A DNA stretch of 37,232 nt from Phycisphaerales bacterium (GTDB lineage Bacteria; Planctomycetota; Phycisphaerae; Phycisphaerales; UBA1924), in the NCBI GenBank assembly GCA_021732675.1, contig JAKFUN010000046.1, positions 1 to 37,232 of the forward strand, written 5' to 3'. Positions 1 to 8,613 of the stretch are shown piece by piece. Made by a program: the position numbers and the translations under genes. Position 1 is the stretch's first letter; each line of letters begins with the position of its first letter. The notes beneath the pieces are model-generated. The model had not been told where the DNA came from. It was given only the letters and a program-made list of their open reading frames with translations, and did not search any database.

Positions 1-140
1 AGACCATCCCAAGCGCAATTGCCATGACTCCGAGCGTAGCTCTAGCACACTTGAAGCGCTGCTCAAGCGCAGTTTGCCATGAGCCACCACATGTTTGGCG
101 GCGCGCACGCGTCTAAATACAGCCACTTGTTTTTGGGCGC

Positions 141-1367
141 TCACAGTCCCGAGGTGCCTTCACGCGCTGCCTCCACGCCGAACCGGCAAGGCACAGATGT
201 GGGGCCAGGCCCAATGTTGGGGCTGGGGTCGCCGGGGCGTCCCTGATAGCACAGAAAGCACCCCTCGACGCGGACCAGACGCTCGCTGGCGAACGCCTGC
301 GCCTCTGGCGGGTCGGTCATGGCGTCGATGAGGCGTACGTCGATGTTGGGCACCCCGGTGGTATTGGGATAGCCCAGCCAGGTAGCCTGGACCGGCGCGA
401 GCCGGCGAGAAAAACCGGCCAGGCGCGTGCCCGCGGTCCAGCCGTTGGTCTCGATGAGGACGTGAATCTTGTCGGCCCCCACCTGGGCCGCGATGTCGTC
501 AAAGCTCGCGTCGCGTACGTCGCGCCAGTGCCCGAGACTGCTGAACTGCTGAGTCATCGCGTCGGGGTGCGGCGTGGTGCTGTAGAGAAACAGCTCGATG
601 CCTTGGCCCGCCAGGCGCGAGAGGAGCGGCATCATGAATGTCCCGCAGGCGTGATCTCCCAGATCGCTGGACAAGATCCCCACTCGCAGCGGATCGGGGG
701 GCGGGGAAGGCAGTGCTGTGCGCGGGGCAATGGGCGCGGCGGCGGGCCCGGCACAGAGCAGTTCGCCCGCCCTGCGATGCATGGCCGTGTGCAGCACCGG
801 GTCGGCGTCCACAAAATTGAACGAGTAGCATGCCTGCACCAGCAAGCGCGGATCGCCGGGGTATCGGTCCACCGCCTCGCGCAGCAGCCCGGTCGCCTCG
901 TTGGTCCGCCCGATCTCCTGCAGCATCACCGCGCTGTCCCGATACAGCTCCGGCGGGTTGGGGGCGTGATCAATCGTCTGCCGAATCCGCCTGAAACCAT
1001 CCTCGAACTTCCCGGCGGCGAACAGCATCTTCACCAGGATCTGGGTCGCCGCGACGTGCCCTGGATCAATCGTGAGGGCCCGTTCCATCGCCTTGGCAGC
1101 ACCGTCAAATCGACCAAGCTGGTAGAGCGTGTTGCCAAGCATGAAGCGCAGCTCGGCGTCTTTGGGGCTGGCGTCGGCGGCCCGCTCGACATGGAAGAGC
1201 GCCTGAGGCCACTCGTTGCAAGCCGCGTGCACCATGCCCAAGAGCTTGTTCACGTTCGGTTCGCTGGGCTCCCGCTGCAGGTGGGCGCGCAGAGTTTGTT
1301 TGGCTCCCTCGGCGTCTCCACCTTGGAACAGGGCGAGGGCTTTTTCGACGGCGGCCTGGGCTCGCAT
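141..1367 (-). CDS. TPR-repeat protein with N-terminal part of a GT41/O-GlcNAc-transferase (SPINDLY-like) domain, apparently C-terminally truncated
   Basis: ORF 141..1589(-); likely start at MRAQAAVEKAL (1367). TPR-like repeats followed by LRVGILSSDLGDH...SRRLAPVQATWLGYPNTTG...ASERLVRVEGCFLCYQ, typical of bacterial OGT-like proteins; the expected downstream TFGSFN-type second half is absent before the stop. Confidence 0.7.
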   Translation of the reverse strand: MRAQAAVEKALALFQGGDAEGAKQTLRAHLQREPSEPNVNKLLGMVHAACNEWPQALFHVERAADASPKDAELRFMLGNTLYQLGRFDGAAKAMERALTIDPGHVAATQILVKMLFAAGKFEDGFRRIRQTIDHAPNPPELYRDSAVMLQEIGRTNEATGLLREAVDRYPGDPRLLVQACYSFNFVDADPVLHTAMHRRAGELLCAGPAAAPIAPRTALPSPPPDPLRVGILSSDLGDHACGTFMMPLLSRLAGQGIELFLYSTTPHPDAMTQQFSSLGHWRDVRDASFDDIAAQVGADKIHVLIETNGWTAGTRLAGFSRRLAPVQATWLGYPNTTGVPNIDVRLIDAMTDPPEAQAFASERLVRVEGCFLCYQGRPGDPSPNIGPGPTSVPCRFGVEAAREGTSGL

Positions 1368-1552
1368 GGGGGCATTATGGCCTTTGCGTGCCGGGGAGGA
1401 TGCAGGAACGGTCGGAAGGACACAGGCCGGGGGCTTTTGCCGAGAGATGGGGAAGTGGAAGCAGGGCAAGCGAGGCGCTAAGCTTCTAGTGTTTTCAGTA
1501 ATTGCTGAAAACTCGTTCCCGAGCGAGGCAACCCGCACTTCCAGGCCACCCC

Positions 1553-2977
1553 ATGACCCTGAGCATGACGTCCCGATTCGACAAAGCACTCCGGCCCGAA
1601 CTGAAGGCGACGGATGAAGGTCTGCTGGCAGCCGTTGCGGCGGGCCAGGCGCGCTTGACGCCTGAGCAAGGCGTCGAGTTGCTCACCCGCGCCCCGCTGG
1701 CATTGCTGGGTCGCTGGGCGGACGCCCGCTGTCGCACTCTTCACGGCGACACCTTTCGCACGTACATCATCGATCGCAACATCAACTACACGAACATCTG
1801 CAACGCCAAATGCACGTTTTGTGCCTTCCGCCGCGATGGGGACGAAGCCGACGCCTACACGCTGACCTATGAGCAGATTCACGCCAAGATCGCCGAGCTG
1901 GCGGCCATTGGGGGCACCCAGATCCTGATGCAAGGGGGCATGAACCCGGCCTTGCCGCTCGCGTGGTATCTGGATCTGCTGAGCGGGATCAAGGCGAAGT
2001 TCCCCAGGATTCACGTACACGCCTTTTCGCCCCCGGAGATGGTCGAGTTTGTGCATTTCTTTGCCCCCCCTGGGGCGAGCTTTGCCGAGCAGGTGCGCTG
2101 GGTGCTGCTGCAACTGCGCGAGGCCGGGCTGGACAGCCTTCCGGGGGGCGGGGGCGAGATCTTCGCCGAGCCGGTGCGGCGCAAGATCGGCCTGGGCAAG
2201 TGCGACGCCACCAGTTGGCTCACCGTCATGCATGAGGCGCAGAAGCTGGGCATGTTCACCAGCGCCACCATGATGTTCGGGCACATCGAGGGCTTCGCGG
2301 ACCGGGTGCATCACATGTCGCTGGTGCGCGCGTGGCAGGACAAGGCGCTGGCTGCGGGCGGAAGCGGGCACTACAAGGCGTTCATTTCCTGGCCCTTTCA
2401 GCGCGAGAACACCCCGCTGGGCCGGGTGCGCAACTGGGGGGAGCAGGCGGGGGAGCTAGGGCAGGAGTTTCCGGGGGACGCGGTGGCCCGGGCGTTTGCG
2501 TTCGGGGCGAGCCCCGAGGTGGATTATCGCGAGCTTGGGGCGGGGGCGGCGGAGTTTGGCCGCCGGGTCCGGATGTCGGGCGCGATCGACTATCTGCGGA
2601 CGCAGGCGGTCTCGCGTCTCATGCTCGACAATGTCTACAGCATTGGCAGCTCGTGGGTCACGATGGGCCCGCACATTGGCCAGTTGGGGCTGGTGTACGG
2701 CGCCAATGACATGGGCAGCGTGATGATGGAAGAGAACGTGGTGTCGTCGGCGGGGACGACCTATTGCCTGGACGAGGCGGTGTTGTGCCGCTTGATACGC
2801 GATGCGGGCTTTGTGCCCGCACAGCGCAACAACTCCTACGACGTGCTGCGGGTGCATGACGGGGAAGATGCCCCGGACCGGCGCGTGACGGACTGGAGCG
2901 AGCATCGCGCGAAGAAGACGCACCAGGAAAAGCCGCGCGAAGAAAAAACGCCCCTCACGGTGAGTGCGGGGCGCTAG
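1553..2977 (+). CDS. mqnC: Radical SAM cyclic dehypoxanthinyl futalosine synthase (menaquinone futalosine pathway)
   Basis: YIIDRNINYTNICNAKCTFCAFRR (CxxxCxxC radical SAM motif), GGTQILMQGGMNP, MMFGHIE, FISWPFQRENTPLG; ATG at 1553 chosen over the TTG at 1502. Confidence 0.87.
   Translation: MTLSMTSRFDKALRPELKATDEGLLAAVAAGQARLTPEQGVELLTRAPLALLGRWADARCRTLHGDTFRTYIIDRNINYTNICNAKCTFCAFRRDGDEADAYTLTYEQIHAKIAELAAIGGTQILMQGGMNPALPLAWYLDLLSGIKAKFPRIHVHAFSPPEMVEFVHFFAPPGASFAEQVRWVLLQLREAGLDSLPGGGGEIFAEPVRRKIGLGKCDATSWLTVMHEAQKLGMFTSATMMFGHIEGFADRVHHMSLVRAWQDKALAAGGSGHYKAFISWPFQRENTPLGRVRNWGEQAGELGQEFPGDAVARAFAFGASPEVDYRELGAGAAEFGRRVRMSGAIDYLRTQAVSRLMLDNVYSIGSSWVTMGPHIGQLGLVYGANDMGSVMMEENVVSSAGTTYCLDEAVLCRLIRDAGFVPAQRNNSYDVLRVHDGEDAPDRRVTDWSEHRAKKTHQEKPREEKTPLTVSAGR
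2942..2974 (-). terminator. Intrinsic terminator for pdhB, embedded in the 3' end of mqnC
   Basis: CGCCCC (2949-2954)/GGGGCG (2968-2973) stem with inner TCAC/GTGA; A6 at 2943-2948 gives a U6 tract on minus-strand RNA directly after the stem. Confidence 0.7.
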
Positions 2978-3056
2978 CCAGACAAGTAAAGTTCGAGAAG
3001 CAGGACGGGAGGACGGCGACTTTTGCAGCGGCGCGCCGGGCGGGGGCGACCAGAGG

Positions 3057-4103
3057 TCACATTCCGAGGGTTTTCTTGACCGCCTTGAGGATCTTGCCCT
3101 TGTGAGGCAGGAACTCCTGCTCGAGGCCCTTGGCATAAGGCGAGGGGACGTCGTCGCTGTTGACTCGCACCGGGGGGTGGTCCAGCCAGTCGAAGCAGCG
3201 TTCGCAGATCTGCGTCACCACTTCGCTCGCCACGCTGGCGAAGGGCCAGCACTGGTCCACCACGACCACGCGACCGGTCTTCTGCACACTCTTGATGATC
3301 GAGTCGATGTCGAGCGGACGAATCGTCCGCATGTCGAGCACATCGACGTGAATGCCTTCCTTGGCCAGCTCGGCGGCCGCGTCGAGGCAGAAATGCACCG
3401 GACGCCCGAAGCTCACCAGCGTGCAGGCGTCGCCCTCGTGGGCGAGGTGGGCCTGGCCGAAGGGGATGTAGTACTCCTCCTCGGGCACATGGGCCTTGTC
3501 GCCCAGCATGCGCTCGCTCTCGAGGAAGAAGACTGGGTCCATCTCGCGCAGGGCGGTCTTGAGGAGGCCCTTGGCGTCGTAGGGGTTGCTGGGGATGACG
3601 ATCTTAACGCCCGGGACGTTGCTATAGAGGCCTTCGACGCACCAGCTATGGGTGCTGCCAAGCTGGCCCCCCGCGCCGTCGTTGCCGCGAAAGACGATGG
3701 GGCAGCCCCACTGCCCGCCGGACATGTACAGCATCTTGGGGACGTTGTTGAGGAGCTGATCGGCGGCGACGAGGCTGAACGACCAGCTCATGAACTCGAT
3801 GACGGGCTTGAGGCCGTACATGGCCGCCCCGACCGCCAGCCCCGCAAAGCCGTTTTCGCTGATGGGCGAGTCGATGATGCGCTTGGGGCCGAACTCTTCG
3901 AGCATCCCGCGGCTGACCTTGTACGCACCGTTGTACTGGGCCACCTCTTCACCCATCAAGAAAATGCGATCATCGCGTCGCATCTCCTCGCTGAGGGCCT
4001 CGCGCAGCGCATCGCGGAACTCGATGATGCGATCACCCTCGCGGGAGGGGAGGGGCTTGGTGAAATCAGGGAGAGCAAAGGGAGCAGGGGCGAGCGTCGT
4101 CAT
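3057..4103 (-). CDS. pdhB: Pyruvate dehydrogenase E1 component beta subunit (alpha-ketoacid dehydrogenase E1 beta)
   Basis: IEFRDALREALSEEMRRDDRIFLMGEEVAQYNGAYKVSRGML..RIIDSPISENGFAGLAVGAAMYGLKPVIEFM; ends ..HKGKILKAVKKTLGM. Start at MTTLAPAP (4103). Confidence 0.9.
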   Translation of the reverse strand: MTTLAPAPFALPDFTKPLPSREGDRIIEFRDALREALSEEMRRDDRIFLMGEEVAQYNGAYKVSRGMLEEFGPKRIIDSPISENGFAGLAVGAAMYGLKPVIEFMSWSFSLVAADQLLNNVPKMLYMSGGQWGCPIVFRGNDGAGGQLGSTHSWCVEGLYSNVPGVKIVIPSNPYDAKGLLKTALREMDPVFFLESERMLGDKAHVPEEEYYIPFGQAHLAHEGDACTLVSFGRPVHFCLDAAAELAKEGIHVDVLDMRTIRPLDIDSIIKSVQKTGRVVVVDQCWPFASVASEVVTQICERCFDWLDHPPVRVNSDDVPSPYAKGLEQEFLPHKGKILKAVKKTLGM

Positions 4104-4450
4104 TGGGGCTTCTCGGAAGGAACCAGGGACCAAAGGGTTCGCAAACTGTTCGTCGCGAGAAGTTCCCGCGTCGAGGGCCCATGGGACCCAGCGGGCATGC
4201 TAGGCACTTCGAGGAAGGGTTTGCGGGCGAATCAGCACTAGGCTGGGAAGGCGGCGATAGCCGGTGCAGAGAGGAGTAACTCCTCCCGAGACCGTCCTAT
4301 AGCGCGGCCCGAGACACGACAAAACCCGGTTATTCCATCTAATCCGCGCGAAGGGCTGGCATTTTCGGTGATTCTGGCGCATCTTAGTGATGGACGGGGC
4401 CGAGTTCGCGCGCGTGGCGGAAGGTGCCCCTCCCTTGGAAGGATCTGCCC

Positions 4451-5116
4451 ATGCTGCTTGAAACCCTTGTCCTGGCCGCGGCCATCACTGCCTCTGACCC
4501 CTTCAACCACCCCGGCTACTCCCTCCCTAACGGGGCGGCCGGCGCGAGGCAGATCGATAGCCCACCTCCCTATCCCTACGCGCGAGTCGACTCGACCCGG
4601 CGCCCCGGATTCGGCGGGCGCCTCTGGCTCACGCTTCCCTACATGGGCGGGGTAGACGCCTTTCCCTCCGGGCAGGAAGATCTCGCCGAGGCGCACGGCG
4701 TGATCGAGCGGGGCCAAGTTGTTCGGGCCCGGGTGGGCGAGCTGGCGGTACCCATCAGCCCGTGGCGCCGCTGGGATGACCGCAGCTATCGCCGCCTGGA
4801 AGCTTCGCGTCAGCAGTGGCTGGCGGAGAACGGCTTCACGGGGGGCGTGCGGACGTTCGTGAACGACGCCAACTTTGACTGGAACGGCACCGGCGCGGGC
4901 GGCTACGAAGTCGCTCAGGCCACCCCGGCCCGCGTTGATCCCGCGACGATCCAGCCGCGCGGAATCATCGAGCTGTCGCCCGAGGTGACCAAGTTCCGGA
5001 GTCGCATGCATGTGGATGCGGGTCGAGTGAATGAAGCCCTCAGCCGCGCGGGCGTGCAGGTGCGGACCGTGACCAAGGTGATCGTGCCGCAGACGACGGT
5101 GGCGCAGGCGAAGTAA
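4451..5116 (+). CDS. Hypothetical protein, possibly secreted
   Basis: ORF 4424..5116; ATG at 4451 is preceded by GGAAGG; short hydrophobic N-terminus (MLLETLVLAAAITA); no family recognised. Confidence 0.6.
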   Translation: MLLETLVLAAAITASDPFNHPGYSLPNGAAGARQIDSPPPYPYARVDSTRRPGFGGRLWLTLPYMGGVDAFPSGQEDLAEAHGVIERGQVVRARVGELAVPISPWRRWDDRSYRRLEASRQQWLAENGFTGGVRTFVNDANFDWNGTGAGGYEVAQATPARVDPATIQPRGIIELSPEVTKFRSRMHVDAGRVNEALSRAGVQVRTVTKVIVPQTTVAQAK

Positions 5117-5189
5117 GCACGGCGGGTCGGAAGTAGCAAAGCGGCAAAGTGACGAGGTGCTCGAGCACCTCGATGCTCCGAAAAGAGAA

Positions 5190-5229
5190 CAAGGCCGAGA
5201 GGAAAGCCTCCCGGCCTTGGTCGTTTTTG
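5190..5229. terminator. Probable intrinsic terminator, possibly bidirectional, between convergent genes
   Basis: CAAGGCCGAGAGG-AAAG-CCTCCCGGCCTTG stem (one mismatch) followed by tcgtttttgt on +; minus strand reads TTGTTCTCTTTTC after the stem. Confidence 0.65.
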
Positions 5230-5292
5230 TCCAATGGGGGTGCATCCGTTCCGGCCCCTAGTGCCCAGTGCCGAGTCCCCAGTGCCTGGCGC

Positions 5293-7722
5293 TCACGGAC
5301 ACTCGCCACCCGCGACGACGTTCACCAGCGCGTCGATGTCGGTCTGGTCGGCGTTGCCGTCGTGGTTGAAGTCGGGGTTGATGCGGAGGGTGCTGAGGCC
5401 ACCAGCGATCACGTCGATCAGCGCGGCGACGTCGTCGCTGTCGGCGTTGCCATCGCGATTGATATCGGGGTCGCAGGGGTCCGAGCAGAGGTTGGTCCAG
5501 CGAGCGAAGCCCGAGGCGATCTGGTCACCGGCCCGAACGAACGGACCCACTACCGCAAGGTCGCCCCCGGGCAGCTCAGCGACCGAAAAAGTGCTTCCGG
5601 AACCAACGCCCGACACGGTTCCGCCCACGCGTGCCCAGGTGTTCGTTTGCCACTGGTAGCGGTACACGCCCAAAGGGGCTCGCCTGTAATTGCCGCCATC
5701 GCTGACCAAAAAGAACAAGTCTCCGTTCGCGGCTTCGCCCTCGACATCCGACAACTGCCATCCAAACACGCCCTCGGGCAGCGAGAGCACATCCCACGTG
5801 CCCAGCGCAGGATGAAAGCGAACCCACCGGTAGTCCGAAGCAAGACCCATCGACCGGAAATAGCCCCCCGACACGATGTCACCATCGGGCAGCGCGCGGG
5901 CACTGAACAACCAATCTTGCGTACTGGCGTAGATCGGCGTCGTCGCGCCCGACTGCGGGTCGAGCAATGAGACCCTGGCCTCGAACACACCGTCTTGGTT
6001 GAGATTGGTGCCGTAGAGAATGACCTTGCCATCCAAATAGGGATTGATCTCGGTGAAACTTGGCAAAGAGACGTCGAGCATCGCCCACGTCGAGGTTTGA
6101 GTCTGGTAGCGAGCAAGCCGGTGTTGAGGCCGGCTGCCCGAGGTGCGTTCCAGTGCCGCGAACAAGTCGCCGTTGGGCAACGGGAGTGCGCGAGCAACCG
6201 CCCCATAGTCCTCAGGTCCCGGGATCAGGGAGGTTTCCCGAGTTGCGGGGTTGAGGATTACCGCGCCCGCTCCGACTTGACCGAGCGCCTCCGTCGCGCC
6301 GCCAAAGAACCCGACCAACCGCCCGTCGGGCAGCTGGCGGAATCTGCCCACATCAGAGATCAACGCATTGGACACAGCGGTAAATCGCCCCGTCGAGGGC
6401 TCGTACAACGCGACGTTGCGAGCGTCGACGCCTCCAACCCGCGCGAAGTCCCCGGTCACCACCACGCTTCCATCTGCGAGTGGCGACAGAGTCCCCGGCG
6501 CGCCGCTATCGCCATCAGTCAGGGCCCGCCATTCATTGCCTTCGGGGGTCCACATCGCGACTCCCTGCGCAGTCAAGGTTTGGTCTGCCAGTCCATTGAA
6601 GCCTGCGAACACAGTCCCATCGGAAATCACGCCGAATTGGGGGGAGAAGTAAGACCGCGATGCCATCGCCAGTCCGGCCGGTGTCACTTTGCCCGTCTCC
6701 AAGTTTGCCCGCAGCGCCGAGGCCTTTGTGCCGTCGCCGAGCTCGAAGAAGCCTCCAAACAAGACTTCGGGCCCGCCCAAACTCACCATCGAAGAGACAA
6801 ATCCGCTCTGCCACAACTGGGGCATCTCCGTCCAGTGTCCACTCGCAGGGCTGTATCGTGCGAGCCCTCTCACCTGCAGCGAACCCGCGGTCGTGAAAAC
6901 TCCCCCGGACAGCAGATCGCCCCCTGGGAGCGTGAGGAGCGCGTTGACGTACGTGTCGTTCCCGTCGGCGTCTCCAATCCCCCCATCCAGCGGCAACCAC
7001 CGCTGTGCCTGCGGATCCCACCTCAACACCCCGCCCCTCAGGACCGTGTTCGAGTTTGGCAGGTCTGAAACACCTACCACAACATCGCCATTCGCAAGCA
7101 CCGCCCCCACGCTCTCTCCGTACACCGAGATCCATTGCTCCGCAGGCAACGGCGTCCACTGACCACTGTTCGGGTCGTAGATGCCCGCCGGCGCCTGAAA
7201 CTGGCCGTTCGGAATGTAGTACAACCCGGTCATCAACAGGCGCCCACCACCCAGCGGCGAGATCGAACGAGTGACCCCAGCCCACGCGACATCTCCCTCA
7301 GCCAAAGTGACTGGCGTCGACAGGTCATTCACGGTATCCAATCGAACTAGGCCATAGGGCGGCGCGGAGTACCCACGATCGATGTTCGTGCCTAGGAGCA
7401 ACTGCCCGTCTTCGAGCCGATGAATGCAGTTCACCGCCGCATAGCGATCGCCAAACTCAAACGACGGAACCGCCGCGAAGATCCCGGTATCGCGGTCGTA
7501 GATCGCCAGACTCTTGGCGGGCGTCGAGCCAGCGGTCGCGAAGCTTCCTCCGACGAGCACCCGGTGTTCATCCAGCCTCAAAAAGGCAGACGCTCGCCCA
7601 TCCACCCCCGCCACCCCCGAACCGGGGAGCCAGCGTCCGGCACACTGTGCCTGGCACACCCCGGCGCTTACTAACATCCCGGCGAAGAGACCCGCCACCC
7701 GGGACCAGAATCGGTTTCGCAT
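5293..7722 (-). CDS. Large secreted protein with propeller/kelch-like repeats and C-terminal dockerin-like EF-hand pair
   Basis: Signal peptide MRNRFWSRVAGLFAGMLVSAGVCQAQ at 7722; repeated GG.LL.GG.F..AG.. motifs; C-terminal DINRDGNADSDDVAALIDVIAGG...DFNHDGNADQTDIDALVNVVAGG. Confidence 0.78.
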   Translation of the reverse strand: MRNRFWSRVAGLFAGMLVSAGVCQAQCAGRWLPGSGVAGVDGRASAFLRLDEHRVLVGGSFATAGSTPAKSLAIYDRDTGIFAAVPSFEFGDRYAAVNCIHRLEDGQLLLGTNIDRGYSAPPYGLVRLDTVNDLSTPVTLAEGDVAWAGVTRSISPLGGGRLLMTGLYYIPNGQFQAPAGIYDPNSGQWTPLPAEQWISVYGESVGAVLANGDVVVGVSDLPNSNTVLRGGVLRWDPQAQRWLPLDGGIGDADGNDTYVNALLTLPGGDLLSGGVFTTAGSLQVRGLARYSPASGHWTEMPQLWQSGFVSSMVSLGGPEVLFGGFFELGDGTKASALRANLETGKVTPAGLAMASRSYFSPQFGVISDGTVFAGFNGLADQTLTAQGVAMWTPEGNEWRALTDGDSGAPGTLSPLADGSVVVTGDFARVGGVDARNVALYEPSTGRFTAVSNALISDVGRFRQLPDGRLVGFFGGATEALGQVGAGAVILNPATRETSLIPGPEDYGAVARALPLPNGDLFAALERTSGSRPQHRLARYQTQTSTWAMLDVSLPSFTEINPYLDGKVILYGTNLNQDGVFEARVSLLDPQSGATTPIYASTQDWLFSARALPDGDIVSGGYFRSMGLASDYRWVRFHPALGTWDVLSLPEGVFGWQLSDVEGEAANGDLFFLVSDGGNYRRAPLGVYRYQWQTNTWARVGGTVSGVGSGSTFSVAELPGGDLAVVGPFVRAGDQIASGFARWTNLCSDPCDPDINRDGNADSDDVAALIDVIAGGLSTLRINPDFNHDGNADQTDIDALVNVVAGGECP

Positions 7723-7727
7723 GTCAT

Positions 7728-7764
7728 GGCTCCTTGATGGGTAGAGCCATCGACCGGAGGAGCC
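7728..7764 (-). promoter_or_regulatory. Candidate SD-sequestering hairpin in the 5' UTR of the dockerin-protein gene
   Basis: Minus-strand RNA GGCUCCU-CCGGUC-GAUGG-CUCUAC-CCAUC-A-AGGAGCC; the 3' arm contains the SD (AAGGAG) 7 nt before the ATG at 7722. Confidence 0.45.
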
Positions 7765-7974
7765 CTCCGACGTGCGTTTTCGATCGCGAAGATTACATTG
7801 GGGTTCGCTCGGATGGGTTCCACCGGCCGCGGACACACCATGCCCGTCAGACTGTGTGATCGTTGACGAAACTCCGCGTTCGCTTCGAGCCGTTCACAGA
7901 TTGAGCAAGGGGAACTCGAGAAACGAGCTGGAAGCCGGTGTCACAAAATCGGAAGGCTGATTCCTAAAGGCCGC

Positions 7975-8613
7975 CTATCGCGGCATCTCAAAGTCGGGAA
8001 CCTCGCAGATGTCGTTGTAATAGTGAAGAATCCAATCCAACGAACCCCCCTCGTACAAGCGAGTGAAGAGTTCGACGCACTTGGGGTCGTAATGGGTGCC
8101 CATTCCGGCCTGAAGTTCGACGATGGCGACGCGGGCCGCCTCCTCCCCCACCGATTCCCGATAGGGCCTCAGACTCGTCAACGCATCGAAGCTGTCGATC
8201 ACCGCAAAATATCGAGCCTCGGCCGGAATGCGATCCCCCGCCAGATTGTCGGGGTAGCCGCGACCGTCGACGCGCTCGTGATGATGCCTGACCAGGTTCA
8301 GAATCACCGCGTCATCCTCGCCCATGTCGAGCAATCGCCGGTGTCCCAATGCGGGGTGGTGTTCCATCACCTTGCGTTCTTCGGGGGTCAGGGGCCCGGG
8401 TTTTTGCAGGATCGCGTCGGGGATGTCGATCTTGCCGACATCGTGCAAGGCCGCGGCGTGCACAAGTCGCGAAATGAGCTCCTGAGGCAACCCCGCGGCT
8501 TCGGTCAGGGCGCGGGTGTAAAGGACCACCCGCCAGGTGTGAGCCGCGGTGCTCAGGTCCTTGCGTTCGATCTGACGCACCAGGTTCTGAATGTCTTCCA
8601 AAGATACCTTCAC
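7975..8613 (-). CDS. HD-GYP domain protein (putative cyclic-di-GMP phosphodiesterase or related)
   Basis: [35 protein letters not shown]...[21 protein letters not shown]...[16 protein letters not shown] start overlaps the lipA stop. Confidence 0.87.
   Translation of the reverse strand: MKVSLEDIQNLVRQIERKDLSTAAHTWRVVLYTRALTEAAGLPQELISRLVHAAALHDVGKIDIPDAILQKPGPLTPEERKVMEHHPALGHRRLLDMGEDDAVILNLVRHHHERVDGRGYPDNLAGDRIPAEARYFAVIDSFDALTSLRPYRESVGEEAARVAIVELQAGMGTHYDPKCVELFTRLYEGGSLDWILHYYNDICEVPDFEMPR

Noticed and set aside
2964-4241. 425-aa + strand ORF opposite pdhB
   Set aside because: Antisense to a clear E1-beta subunit; low-complexity Val/Glu/His composition from complementary codons.
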